NCBI GenBank assembly: GCA_006384855.1
Contig: VCJN01000308.1
Coordinates: 496,001-560,000 of the forward strand
Reading direction: 5' to 3'
DNA length: 64,000 nt
Source: Tetraselmis striata
Lineage: Eukaryota > Chlorophyta > Chlorodendrophyceae > Chlorodendrales > Chlorodendraceae
Shown here: one piece after another, positions 21,984 to 34,162 of the stretch
Layout: each line of letters begins with the position of its first letter
Position numbering within the stretch: position 1 is the stretch's first letter
The notes under the pieces: model-generated
What the model was told of the DNA's origin: nothing
Databases searched by the model: none
What the model saw: only the letters and a program-made list of their open reading frames with translations
Made by a program: the position numbers and the translations under genes

Positions 21984-23640
21984 GTGTTCAGACGCAGGGG
22001 AAGTCCTCGTCCGAAGCTCGGTCGGATCAAGTGCCAGCACCGCGGCAACCCTCTTGCGGGCAACATAACTGCCACTGCTACCGGTACAGAGAAAGCGGGA
22101 CGGGAGTGGGCGGAGTACAGCTTGCTAATGGGAGCGGCGGGCACCCTAGTGGTGTGCGACAAAACACTCAAGAACTACCCTAGCCATTGCGAGGTAAGTT
22201 ACGCGGGTGTCGGGTAAATCATGCCGATAATATTGCTAGCAGCTGGTAATATCAAGACTTGCATTCGGCGAGCTAGTCATTTCTTATACACTTGTATAAT
22301 GGTCTTGTATGATGTTGTGATGACACCTTATTGCAGGGTGAAGAGGGTGACGCCTTTGTTGAAGACGAGCCCGTCAGTCCAGCAAGAGGTAGTATCAAAC
22401 GGAAGCGGGCCTCCATGCAGGGCGACCCTGATTATCAACGGATTCTCAGTGAAGCCAACAGATGTATACCTCCGGCCCAAAACTTGACGCGCAATGATGC
22501 CTCAAAAAGTGCGGGCATGCCCACCTCCTTGTATAGTTGCATGTCGTTCCCTGTTCAAATATCTCCATGCCGCATTGCGCTAATGTTGTTGGAATGCAAC
22601 TGATGTGCGTGTGGTGCAAGTCCTACCTAGCAAGGATGGTTAGATACCTGCACTGGATGAAGAATGAGGGGGTGTACCATGAAGGACAGTCTACCCCATC
22701 ATATGACCTGCCAGATATGATGGATGTGCATGCATGGATGGTGAGCATAGAACAGTACTTGGAGTAATGTTATTTGCATCCAGTCGAGGGCCATGCTGTG
22801 CGAGATGAGGCAGGCGACAAGGTCGACGACTCTTTCTCTGAAGTAATCCCTGAGAAAAAGGCAGCCGCGCGGCGCAAGTGAGGTATGAGACACACCAAGA
22901 GGAAAAGAGGGGGAGCGGGATTTGTTCTCAAATTCCACTACATATTGACATGAAGTGCATACATGTTGTGTTTGGAGGGCATCATGACTGCAATCAATGT
23001 GGCATTGACTATATGGTGTAACTGTGTGTATATGATTGTGTAAAGTCAAGCATCGGAGCGACGTTTGCCGCCTTTGCATTCTTGTGGCTGGTCGAATACT
23101 GGAAGAAGGGGCCGGAATTCGTGCGTCTTCATCCTAACGCTGAACAACCTAGCAAAAGCAACAAGCTGCGTGAGTACTAACGCATGGTGGCTGTTGTGTT
23201 TGCGTGGGTGCACTCAGTGAGCATCAATGATCGTCAATGATCATGTTGTTTTATGCACAGACTCCAGATGGCTTGATATTGTGTGCAGCAAGATCAAAGC
23301 TATCAGACAGGCAGAAACCTCAGGGCTGTACGACATTCAAGCTCACAAAGCGGTACGCCTACATATACACATGCATGACAGAAATGCTTAGCAACGTTCG
23401 CATCATATGATAGCGCATTGCCCACACTTGCTTTCTAGAATATTCAATACATTTACCTCAATATGTTTGGCGGTTTGCTTTATTGGTATGTGATGCGACG
23501 GGTCGCAGACAAAATCATATGAGGATCAGGTTTACGAGATATTGCAAGAGCTCAGGGTGCACTCCCTCAAGCCCGAAAGGCAAAAACGGGGCAAAGGAAA
23601 TCTCCCCCCCATCATGGCACAAGGATCCTGCAGCAGCATG
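21984..23640 (+). CDS. possible multi-exon gene, function unknown
   Basis: Several consecutive exon-like segments with matching splice sites are visible on plus. An exon ends at 22193 (NYPSHCE, GTAAGT) and continues at 22337 (GEEGDAFVEDEPV, basic SIKRKR) with phase kept. Further right, exons 23051-23169 (LWLVEYWKKGPEF), 23261-23352 (WLDIVCSKIKAIRQAE) and from 23509 (YEDQVYEILQELRVHSLKPE) join in phase through GTGAGT..CAG and GTACGC..CAG introns. The middle (22430-23050) is unclear: a KNEGVYHEGQSTPSYDLPD stretch and an acidic frame DEAGDKVDDSFSEVIPEKK do not join cleanly. Past about 23590 the frame breaks. The family is not recognised. It could be a host gene or a decayed transposon gene. Confidence 0.4.
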
Positions 23641-23911
23641 TGGACTGCGAGACACGCTGGATTTCCTCATGGGTAAGGAGTACATCCCCACATTTACCGA
23701 TGCCTACTACATGCACGCGCATCCTCAACGCATTTTGCCCACATGCCCATCAACTGTTGCAATTAGAACGTTTGGATGTATACTACTGAAAACCCGTGCT
23801 TGCATGTCTCTCCCAAATTTGCAGGAGACTCTTCCTTAGATAGGGGAGACTCCAAGCGCCGAATCAACTTTGTTAATATCGGTAGCTCTATCTCACACGC
23901 CCGGCGTGAGG

Positions 23912-23958
23912 GCCACACGTGCGCATGCATGCGTGAGGGCCACACGTGCGCCTGCATT
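23912..23958 (+). repeat. short tandem duplication
   Basis: A GTGAGGGCCACACGTGCGC unit of about 26 bp is present twice in tandem. Confidence 0.8.
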
Positions 23959-24045
23959 GGTCAACACACGTGCGACCAGCAACCGATGCTAGCCATCCAA
24001 CTGTATCTGCCCTGGAGTAAATGCCCGCCGCCAAGTGACCACATT

Positions 24046-24215
24046 GCTGCAGTGATGAATGAAACACTGAAACTATGTATTTTATTTTTCACGGGATTTG
24101 GCTGCATGATTATGTCATTTATGTCATTTATGTCATTGCTGCAGTGATGAATGAAACACTGAAACTATGTCTTTTATTTTTCAGGGGATGTGGCTGCATG
24201 ATTATGTCATTTTGA
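24046..24215 (+). repeat. ~92-bp tandem duplication
   Basis: Two near-identical units starting GCTGCAGTGATGAATGAAACAC (about 24046 and 24138) separated by a triple ATGTCATTT motif. Confidence 0.8.
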
Positions 24216-25096
24216 CAAGGCTATTGTTACAACATGAAAGAAATATCATTTTGACGCCGGAAGCAGTGGCAGCAAAGTGGCAGTCTCTGCATTTAGCAGG
24301 CACAAGTCTTCAGTAATGTGCGCTGTGTCAGCCTTGTCGGATTTGGTGGTTTGGAGGTGGGTTGCCGTACCACGCATGCATCATGCACCCCATGATCAGA
24401 AATTTAGAGAATATCAATTGTGAAAATGGCTTTCACATCGTATTTTGACATTGATTATGATGGCTGCAATTACATGCATGCTGAAAATTAAGGCTATATA
24501 TATGTCTGCTGCGTGCATTCCATGATTCACATGCAAAGGAACCATCCTCTGACCCCAACAGAAAATGAAGCAATGCCAGATTTCAAAGACAAAGCAAGCT
24601 GGTATTAAAATTCATTATTGAAAGGTAATTAGTATTAACTGCCTAGAAAATACGTTGCTAGAGCGGGAAATCAAAAACAACCCCGAGATTAAATATATAG
24701 TAGAAGTAATGGGAGGTGCACTTTGTTGTGATAGCGTGAACTACTAAGGAGAAAATTTGTCTGAGCGTGTAGGGAACGACCCACAGTGGGCCAAGGATGG
24801 CATCACCGATCCAAAGGATGCCAAGTACCGAATCCATGTTGGCATCCACTACGACGCTCAGCACTCTATACTTGAGCGTCTTTCAGTATTTTGAGCATTG
24901 AGAGCGACAAGATTACCCATGCCTCCCGCGGAGTTGCTTCAAGGCGTCTGCGGCTTTTAAGTAATGGCAATTCCGGTATGGTGGCAGGCGGAGGCCACTG
25001 GGCCCAAGACGGAGAAGGTGGCAACTCTGTCATGAGCGAGTAAGTGATGCCCTCTTAGCCCAACTAAGAATCATGCGGCAGCGTTATGCATCGAGC
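24216..25096. other. intergenic region left of the copia element
   Basis: No gene, RNA or repeat structure stands out. Confidence 0.4.
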
Positions 25097-25325
25097 TGAT
25101 AGGACTAATGAAGCGAGCAAAGCAGCTGCGCGGGCCGAGCCTATTGGGATGGGCGGGGCGCGCGCACTAGCGTGCTGATACTAGTTCTGCAATCTACGAT
25201 ATCTACAGTACTAGTGTCTTGTCTTGCTCGGGTCGGATGTGAAGTCCGGACGCGCGCGCAGCACGCCATCCACTGATATTGGTATCAGTAGATTGCTAGA
25301 AGGACATGTCAGAGCACATACTCCA
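25097..25325 (-). repeat. 3' LTR of the copia element
   Basis: 229 bp, TGATAGGACTAATG to ATACTCCA on plus; matches 30823-31051. Confidence 0.85.
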
Positions 25326-25397
25326 CCAGCCCCCCTCGACGGTACACCGGGGGTTCCAGAACGGAACCCGTGTGGCGTCGTCACATCCGGAGTGTGC

Positions 25398-28300
25398 TCA
25401 CCACCCCATCGCAAAGCGGGCGTGCTTCTCCAGTGCAGGACGAGGCAGGGGTTTGGTCATCATGTCCGCCGTGTTGAGGTCGGTGGCGATGTAGTTGACC
25501 CTGACTGTGCCTGCCTCCACATGGTCTTTGACAAAGTGCCACTTGACATCAATGTGTTTCGTCCTGTCATTGATGACAGCGCTTGTGGCGTAGATTATCG
25601 CCCCTTGGTTGTCCTCCATCATGATGAGTGGTTGTACCGGACTACCAAGGATCTCAGAGACGAGCATTTTGAGGTGAATGCCATCTTTGATCGCATGTGC
25701 CAACGACACTGTCTCGGCATCGACAGTCGACTGTGCAATGCCGCCACCGGTTTCGTGCGTCGCTGCGGGCATAAGAGCTTATTTGTAGCTGCCCGCCCCG
25801 TGATCTCCGAGACGGAACAGGTACCCACCACGGGATCGGCGCTCGAGTAGGTCGGCGGCGAAGTCGGCATATGCATAGCCGACCAGTCGCAGGTTGTCAG
25901 GCGAGTCGGCACCCAGAGTGATGCCACGATGCATAGTGCCTTTCAGGTATCGTAACACCTTCTTAAGCGCTGTCATGTGCATCACACGCGGCTCTTCCTG
26001 AACAATGCCCAGGATACTGAGTGTTGTCGTGATGTCTGGTCGAGTGCAAGTGCTGACGTACATGAGGCAGGCCATCAGTCGCACGTACTGGGACCGACCA
26101 TCAGCGTCCAGCATGGGTAATTCGGAGACACTGGTGAGTGGCGGTTTGCAGAAGTCGGCCACCATAGGCACATCGGACTTCTTGCAGTCAAGCATGCCGA
26201 ATCTCTCCTGAATCTCCTTGATGTAGGCTGTCTGTGTGAGAGTGACGCGTCGGTTGGTTCGATCGTAGGACACGGACATCCCAATAACCCAAGGGTCGTG
26301 TTGTCTCTTGACCACGAACCGATCACGCAAGTCACTCTTGAAGCTGTCCAAGCAAGTGTCGTCATTGCCCGCCAGTTCCATGTCGTCCACATAGACTCCC
26401 ATGGCAACGTAGATTTCTCCATGCAGTAGGATGAAGATGCATGCATGGGTCTGCCTTGCATTGGATCCAGCCGACACTGAGCAGCCACATGGCCAACAGT
26501 TTGCACCAGTATCTGCAAGACTGGCGGAGGCCATACAGACATTTGAGAAGTCTGCAGACTCTGCCAGAACCATCATCAAACCTCTGAAGCTGTCGAATGT
26601 ACAGATACTCATCTGCCGGAATGGAAGCGTTGAGGTACGCTGCCACAGCATCAAGCTGCCGGAGGTGGAGCTGCATGGCGGCCGCAATGGTGAAGAAGAC
26701 CCGCAGACAGGGTGCCATCAGGTGTTGCCTTGGCCACAAAAACCCACTGATTGGGTAGGATTGTCGCACCAGGTGGGCAGTCAACCAGTTCCCATGTATG
26801 GTTGGCCATCAGACCCTCATACTCCTTGTGGATGGCTGGTTCCCACAGGTCGCGGAATTCTTGGCTCATCGCCTCTTTGAAGTTGCGAGGTGTGGGTATG
26901 CCCGCAGCACTCAAGAGTGCAACTGTCTGCTGCATGTTGCTCTCGCCGCTGGGGTCTGGAGGATAGCTGGCATAATCTGGTTGGGGGTCAGATGGGTCAC
27001 GGTCCAAACAGATGCTGCCGCATGCATGCCATCATGGCTTGATACCGAGCTAGGGGTCGTCTCTCCCGGATAGGTCTGCTGTGCTGATCACTGATGGTTG
27101 TCTGCTCTGGGTGCTCTTGCTGCTCATCTAGGTCCATCTCCACCGTGGGCTGTTCTTCCTCAGCCTCAAGTATGATGGAGCTGTCAGTGTGTGGATCCGG
27201 AGCGAAGCCGCTCTCATCCTCGAGGAAACGGACATGGACGCTGACAGTGACCCTGCCTGTGGCGGGGTTCAAGACCATCCACCCAAGTGTGCTGCCAGGG
27301 TGGCCAACAAAGATGCCAATCTAGGCCTTTGAGTCTAGCTTTTTGCGATTGCCATCAGGGACCTTGACAAACACCTTGCAGCTATAGACTATGGCTTTGT
27401 CAATATGTGAATCAACATTGCCTTTGGTCAGTACAGAGAGCGGTGTATGTCTGCCATCCGAATTACCAGCCGCTGTGACAGCACGCCGGTTCTTCAGCTT
27501 TGCTGATTGCAGTTGCCCACAGTCGGCTAGGCAGTGACATGTCTGTCATCAGGCTAGTGGCACTACTGTCCCTGATGGTGCGCCATGGCCTCTCAATCTT
27601 GCCATGCTGATGATGGTAGTACGGAGCTGTCCACTCAGTACGTCCCCCTATGCCACTCACCAGAGCGTCCATCGCATCTGTCTCGAAGATGGAGTCGCGG
27701 TCAAAGCGGACCTCGGGAGCAAACGGACCACTGGACTCTGCCCAATACTTGAGGTAATAGTGTCTGACCTCATCTGGCATTGAACGCATGGCTGTCAGCA
27801 CTTCTGCTGCCTCTTTGGTTCTCAGATGTCTGTGCCACTGAAACCTCGATAGACGGCAAATGATGCTGATAGTCCACCGATAGCCACATGGTGATGTGAT
27901 GTGAATGGGACCCAGTGTGTCAACATAGAGCTGCCTGCAGCACGCATCAGGGAGGGCTGTAGGCTCTCGGTTGGCGATAGCAGCTGTTGCTTTATTGAGT
28001 AGGCAGGAATGACAGGGGAAATTCCTTACATCCGTAGGAAAGGCAGGTACAACAGGTACACCATTGTGATGTTGTGCCGGGACTGTGCCCATGCCGGGAT
28101 GGCCTAATATCTTGTGCCACAGGACTGCAGAGTCCTTGACTGCGACACTAAGCATGGCAATAATGCTGTCTTGTTGTCCAGTTGGGGTAGGAGCAGCTCC
28201 ATCCGCTGTCGCGAGGTCCAGTAGGTAAAGGCCGTTGTAGCCTCTCAGACGCACCACTCCTGCGTCCATGGTCACAGTGCCATAATCAGTTCCACCCGGA

Positions 28301-28680
28301 AAGTGAATGGTACTTGGTAGATGTTTCTGTAGCCATGACACGATGAGCAGTCTGCCTACACCCATGGAATTCGTGTAGAGCAGGGATGGACAATAAACAG
28401 CTGGCATTCGCAAAGTGCAGTAGCCACCAGAGGTGAGTGTTGCCCTAATAGCCACAGTGCCGCTGCCCTCGATGATGGTGCCTACGCCATCAAGTTCGCC
28501 CTTCTTCGACTCGATTCGAAATGTTTCGAAGTCGGATTTATGTGCCGTGACATTCTCGGGAGCGCAAGCAGAGTCTGCAATCCATGCCTTGCTGACACTT
28601 GGGGCGTAACTTAGTTTTGAGAAAAATGCCACGAGGGTTGGGGGAGCAGTGGTAAGGGTGGTCACCCCACTGAGAAGCAT
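25398..28680 (-). pseudogene. pol: copia Pol: protease, integrase, RT, RNase H in several frames
   Basis: 28680-27463: protease-like WIADSACAPEN (DSA where DSGA is usual), pre-integrase LWHKILGHPG with CHSC, then integrase D (YVDTLGP), D (FDRDSIF) and E (GKIERPW). 27278-26997: linker VRFLEDES. 27007-26651: RT start (NHTWELVD, WVFVAK). 26784-26362: RT middle (LDAVAAYLNA, CLYGLRQS). 26687-25779: catalytic YVDDMELAG and the thumb. 25772-25398: RNase H (STVDAE, EDNQGAI, RTKHIDV, ADMMTKPL). Each step changes frame, so at least four indels have hit it. The active-site acidic residues that can be seen are mostly kept, which fits loss by indels rather than by point changes. Confidence 0.9.
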
Positions 28681-28849
28681 CTCCTCCTATTCGAGGGTCA
28701 GCTCATCGCCGGCGTCGGTGTCGTCGCTCGGCTAGTCGGTCACAGCTGCAGTGTTGTCGTCCTCGAACGCCGCGAGAGCAGCACCAGTCGACGCCTTAGC
28801 ATGAGAGTCTCCGGGGTACTTGATTCTCAGGGCCTTGATTTTGGCGCGC

Positions 28850-30310
28850 TTAAAATTCAAAATTAACCAAGTCACTCGAAGTGCATTGGCTAGTTAGGTG
28901 CTTTTCGCCACAAGATCCACACTTGCCGAACCATGGCGACTTGTGAATTCTGCGAGCAGTCCTAGGCGGGTTCTGAGCTGTGAGGAATGCCGCAGTACCA
29001 ACTGAAGGTGCGGGAGCTGCATGAGCTGGTGCGGAAGACAGCTTGGCGTGGACACGGAGTTCGGCGAACAGCTCTGCCGCAGTACACCGATGTAAGTCGA
29101 TATTCCCCGCAACGACTGTCTTGATAGTATCGCATTTTGCGGGAAGTGCATTGAGTACTGTCGGTATCAGCAAGGAGTCGCGGAGCTGCTCGGTGACCTC
29201 CATAGCTGCGTCGTACGCCTGGATAGCCTCCCATTTGCGGTCGAGGAAGTCGACAAGTGGCTCCGTCGAGTTCTTGTCGAGTGTGCGATTCACCTCGTCG
29301 AGCAGTGACATGGTGTGGTCGGTATCAGCAAGGAGTCGCGGAGCTGCTCGGTGACCGCCATAGCTGCGTCGTACGCCTGGATAGCCTCCCATTTGCGGTC
29401 GAGGAAGTCGACAAGTGGCTCCGTCGAGTTCTTGTCGAGTGTGCGATTCACCTCGTCGAGCAGTGACATGGTGTGGTGCACGTCCTGTCTGTCGAGACGA
29501 TGGCACATGTTGTCCCATGCTATCGCACCTCCGTTGACCGCAGTGGACTGAGAGAGGTTATTGAGTTCCGAGGTGGCACTCGGGTGGTGCTGGGCGATCT
29601 ACACCAGCGTGTGGTAGAGATATGACTGAAGCTAGCTGTGGGTCGATGTTGGGATCGTTCGGGTCCAGTAGAATCACCTGTTCCATCACCTCCGGCACAG
29701 AAGTGTTGATGAAGGAGAGGAAAAGATGGTTCCACGTTGTGAAGTCTGAGCTCTTCTGGAGCATCGGTAATGTGAACTTCAGTGCCCTACCAGGCTTGTC
29801 GATACCTCGTTGTGGTCCCCGTCGGGCCCATATGCGGCCATCCGCAAGGTCCGCTGCGCTGATGGTTTGGCGTCTCGCGGGTGCACGATAAAATAAGGCG
29901 CGGATACGCCGAGGTAGCCTGTCCGTCCGGTAGCTCTATCGACTGAGGTTCGCGATTGTGGCGGTGGTGGCGCAGCTATCGGATACTGTCCAGCTGTCGG
30001 GGTATATCGAGACATGGACGCAAACATCCGTCTGACATCAGCCATCAGGTCCCGTTGCTCCGCCATAAAGTCGGCATGCCTTTGAGACAGTTGATCTGTG
30101 ACAGCGTGCAATATCTCGCTCTGCATCTCTCCGTGTTGGAAGTCTTGTCGTTGCGTGCTCCAGGTTAGATATTTGATGCTCTAGCCTGGCCACTAGGTCT
30201 AGTCTCGGTTGATCGGAAGATCCAGCAAGAGACTTGCCCGTGTCGAAAGCAATGCCAAGTCCCGGAGGAATCGGAGTGTTGCCTAGTCGAGTTGGTGAGT
30301 CGTCTGCCAT
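28850..30310 (-). pseudogene. gag: copia Gag with frameshifts and an internal duplication
   Basis: The first frame starts at ATG 30310 (MADDSPTRLG), passes to another frame near 30120, then 29764-29558 (FTTWNHLFLSF), and finally LLDEVNRTLDKN and DFLDRKWEAI before the C-end at 28850. Near the C-end, CGSCGEKHLTSQC is a zinc-knuckle-like motif, but with three instead of four residues before the histidine. A 158-bp tandem duplication (29161-29476) adds a frame change. Not functional. Confidence 0.8.
29161..29476 (-). repeat. 158-bp tandem duplication inside copia Gag
   Basis: Units 29161-29318 and 29319-29476 differ at about one base. 158 is not a multiple of three, so the duplication breaks the frame. 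The near identity shows that it is recent relative to the element. Confidence 0.9.
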
Positions 30311-30822
30311 GTCGATGTTGTCCCAGCTGCCCCAGTGAGAAACGCGTTCTGTCGGCCAGGCCAGCTGTCACAGGCAAAGTAGCAAACTGTGGAAGTCAGT
30401 CTGACCTCCCGCTCCGCAGCTCCGGTGCCTGTATGTGCGTTGCGCGTCACTTACACCACATCCCGCTCCGGCTGACGATGATATCCTGCGGCTGCAGAAG
30501 TCAGCAGGGATACATGCCTGCCAAAGATATCGGTACAGGTACAAGGAACGGTAGAAGGTACATGTGAGGACTCTGGTGTTCAAATTTTGTCTACGTCTGT
30601 CTAAAATTTTGAATAACTAATAACTAAGCACAGTGGAGTTTTGTGTTCGAATCTCGGAGACTCGCCTCGGAGGCTCGAGGATCTCGCCCAAGACGAGATA
30701 TACTTGCACACTTCTAGAATGTGTGGGGGCCCATAACCTGAACGGCTCAACCGGTGAGTGATGGAAGCAAGGTGGAAGTGCTCGGAGCTACTTACAGTGG
30801 GTGCAGCGAGCCGGGCTCGAGC

Positions 30823-31051
30823 TGCTGGGACTAATGAAGTGAGCAAAGCAGCTGCGCGGGCCGAGCCTATAAGGATGGGCGGGGCGCGCGCACTAGCGTG
30901 CTGATACTAGTTATGTAATCAACGATATTCACAATACTAGTGTCTTGTCTTGCTCGGGTCGGATGTGAAGTCCGGACGCGCGCGCAGCACGCCATCTACT
31001 GATATTGGTATCAGTAGATTGCCAGAAGGACCTGTCAGAGCAAATACTCCA
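30823..31051 (-). repeat. 5' LTR of the copia element
   Basis: 229 bp, TGCTGGGACTAATG to ATACTCCA on plus; matches 25097-25325. Confidence 0.85.
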
Positions 31052-33349
31052 ACAATTGCAGACGCGACCAAAGGTGCCGGCCTTTCTGTGGCACGGTCTT
31101 TTGGGTTGCCGGCTTTTTCCTAGCACGGTCTTTTTAGTTTTGCCGGTCATTCCTGACCCGGTCTTTTGGCAAGGCCAGCCCTCCGGCTTCAATGGCTCTG
31201 CGCTTTCCTCCAAATTCCAACACAATAAAAGAAGGGTTGCAGTTGCATGTTCTAGCCGATGCGGTTTTGAACCGTCCAGAAGGCATAGGGACATTCCGTT
31301 GTGTGTCGTCCCTCGCCAGCGCGCCCTCGGCCTGCTGCCCAGGGTTCCTTGTGGACCGACACTCAGGTCCCTACGGGCAACGGGCTCCCCTACTACCTCG
31401 GAACACCGACTACCGGGGTCCTCTTCCAGATGTCCACCTTCTGCAGAGGATATGATGCAGTGCCTGGTGGTACCCTCCGCCCCTGGTGTCTGGGCCTTAA
31501 CTCCTCTTTCAGTTTATGGGGCCCGTGAAGGCCCCAAGCACCACCGGACTGACCACTAGGGTCTCCGCGGGATCTCGTGAGTTTGGCTCCCAGCAAGGTT
31601 GGTCCACGCGACGCGTGGCTTGCCTGCCCACTTGACGGACCCCGGCCGGTGTGCCAATATAACTAAGGACCCTACCGTGTGCGCTGCAAACGGGTGTGTG
31701 TAGTGACATGTTGTGTTCAGCGCGTGTGACTGTATGCAAGCCCAATGCACCATGTGATGGGTACAATAGGGTGCCCTGCGTCCCCTCAAGCACAGCACAG
31801 TTTGTGTTGCCAAAAAGGGATCAAGTCACATTCACGGGTGTTCCGTTCAGTGAGGGTTTATACGTATACGTAACACTACCACTCACACCAAAACGGTCCA
31901 ACTGTGCCGGACAAAACTCGTCCGAAGCACGGGTCGACCATTCAACGAGCCTTCAAACTCGGAATCCACACAGAAAATATGTCGTCGAAGCGACCACCGA
32001 GTTTGACGACGCTTGGTCACCGTAAGACTCGACTAAGGCCGGCTGAGTGCAGGCTGCTCGTGCAGACAAAAAGTCGAGCTAGCCTATACTTGCGGCCTAT
32101 ACTCGTCAAGAGAGTACGCCGGCGACGGCCGACCACTCAACAACTCGCCCCACAAAACTCGGTATCCGCACATACCTAGAAGTTCTCAAGGCCGCGACCG
32201 AATCTCGGCGGTTTTGACAAACAAACAACACGACAGTCGACTATCGACAAACGCCACCCCCTTTTGTCTCTTGTTGGGAAAGGCCGCCTCAGCTCGATGA
32301 GGCTGGGATGGTTGCCTAAAGTCGAGTCGTTTACAAAGATACTCAGTTTAATTTACAAAACAAACCACGCCTTGTCTTCCTACTCGTGTAGGGCTGTCAT
32401 GTATACCCTGGTGCAATAGCATCAAATGCATTCGACACACTTTACAAGCAACACGCAACTATATCGAGTTGCGTCAAGTTGCCACGCCCACTCGACACGT
32501 TGGCCACCGATGCATTCATGCGCAAGCAAGATCGAACGACAAGCACGGTATCGATCGGCCACAATAGGGGGGTCAAACAACAATGTTTACAAGTGTCAAA
32601 CAGTGGTGGGGGCAGCGGGGTGCTTGCCAAATCATGTGTGTCAACAGCTGCTGCAGAGTAGTTCGCAGGTCAACAAGAGACAAAATGCAACTGAATCGAC
32701 TGGCTGCCCCGCTTATATATCGTCCGTGCGGTGCGCGCGTACTGGCGCGCGCACTGGCCTCGTGACGATTACTATACCATGTTCAAGTTATAACATACTA
32801 CTTACTAGTCAACATCAACACTGCAAAACATACTGCGCAACGCGTCGCACATCGGGGATACAAGGCTGTCATCCCTCGTACGGCTTTTCGCGCGTAATCA
32901 CTGAAATACTATAAAGTACCAACACTAGCTATGTCATAATCACCGTCGTCTTGGCTTGCCTGGCTCTGGCGTCATGGCAATCCTTGGTGACGGTTGGACA
33001 TACATGTACCGGCTGGCACTGATGCATCCGCAGGCTAGTAATCTTTGCCGTTTACATGCCTTGTAGAACTCATGTATCGCGGAGCGGCAGAGCTACGACA
33101 CCCGCGGCTTGGGCCCCGTACGTGCTGGAAACACGCAGCCCGTAGTTGCACCGCACCGCCGTGCGCAATGTACGATGCGCGTGCATTCCGCGCTGGCGCT
33201 CGCACGCGATGACAATTTATATCTATCTATATCACAAGCACATATACACACATGTATATTTACACGAATATTTCGAGAGGGAGAGAGAGCGAGAGAGAGC
33301 GATACCATTCATGGAGCTGTAGATGGTTGGAGGGCATCACGGCACACGT

Positions 33350-33381
<32 letters not shown>

Positions 33382-33409
33382 ACACATACATGTATATGTA
33401 TATGTATAC

Positions 33410-33483
<74 letters not shown>

Positions 33484-34162
33484 GGTAGCCATGAGAATAA
33501 TTATTTGTATGTAAAGACCGCCGCCAGCGCGCGCATGCAGCAGGGCATATTTAGCAATCAAGTACGCGCACGACTGCCGTCCGGCTAGCCGCGCTGCCGA
33601 TAGAGGTGAACGACTGAATTTACACGATGCAGCGAAACACTGCTGGTATGTACGGGCGCACACCATGCTGCGCGAATTACTACACCAGGTTGGTGTTGCG
33701 TCGGCTCGCAGAAGGCAGCGCGGCGCTAGGGACGAATGCGGTCCCGGTACAAACGGCAAGCAGACTATACATGCTGCTAGGATGGCAATTACCATCCTTG
33801 TTTCATGTATAATGCCGCCTTGCCTCAGAAGCACTACGGTGATAACTGCGGTAGGTAACCGAGATCTCCCCGTAACCACATCCTCTCCTGTAGTGAGCCC
33901 GCCTGTCCACTGGGCACTATCAACCAGTTCGCAAACTGTGCGATAAAGAAGGGTGCCCATATGGGTCAGTTACAAGCTATAGCGACGGCTATACATGCAT
34001 GCAATTGCAGTACTCCTTGAAGCGGATGAGGCGCTACTCCAAGCGACCTGACGACGTGGCGACAAACGCATTGTGCACAATGGTGCAGCCCATGCTGGCA
34101 TCCAATATAGACTCGCGGGGGCATTTACTCCGACGGTTTACTCCCGGGGTGGCGTAAACCAG
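31052..34162. other. intergenic region
   Basis: No gene supported. 31080-31180 has four diverged repeats of a GCACGGTCTTTT..GCCGG motif. Simple repeats lie at 33350-33482. The rest shows no domain or splice pattern on either strand. Confidence 0.45.
33350..33482 (+). repeat. (CA)n and (TGTATA)n microsatellites
   Basis: CA repeat 33350-33390 with two TACA interruptions, followed by about 15 TGTATA units to 33482. Confidence 0.95.

Larger units (their letters stand above)
25097..31051 (-). mobile_element. Ty1/copia LTR retrotransposon, degraded
   Basis: 229-bp direct repeats at 25097-25325 and 30823-31051, TG..CA bounded, enclose Gag and Pol remnants on minus in the order Gag, protease, integrase, RT, RNase H, which is the copia order. 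A C-rich stretch (25326-25337, purine-rich on the element strand) abuts the 3' LTR as the polypurine tract. By eye the LTRs differ at about 15 positions, so this insertion is older than gypsy element 3. No target duplication is evident (CGAGC against ACAAT), and no clear primer site. Confidence 0.85.

Noticed and set aside
30823-31051. Copia 5' LTR inner flank as a primer binding site
   Set aside because: The sequence inside the LTR (GCTCGAGCCCGG on minus) does not start with TGG, so no primer site is claimed.
25091-31056. Target duplication for the copia element
   Set aside because: The five bases outside the two LTRs (CGAGC, ACAAT) do not match; the CGAGC left of both LTRs is not a duplication pair.
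33337-33960. Frame with a Tyr-Thr repeat tail
   Set aside because: It is translation of the TGTATA and CA microsatellites.
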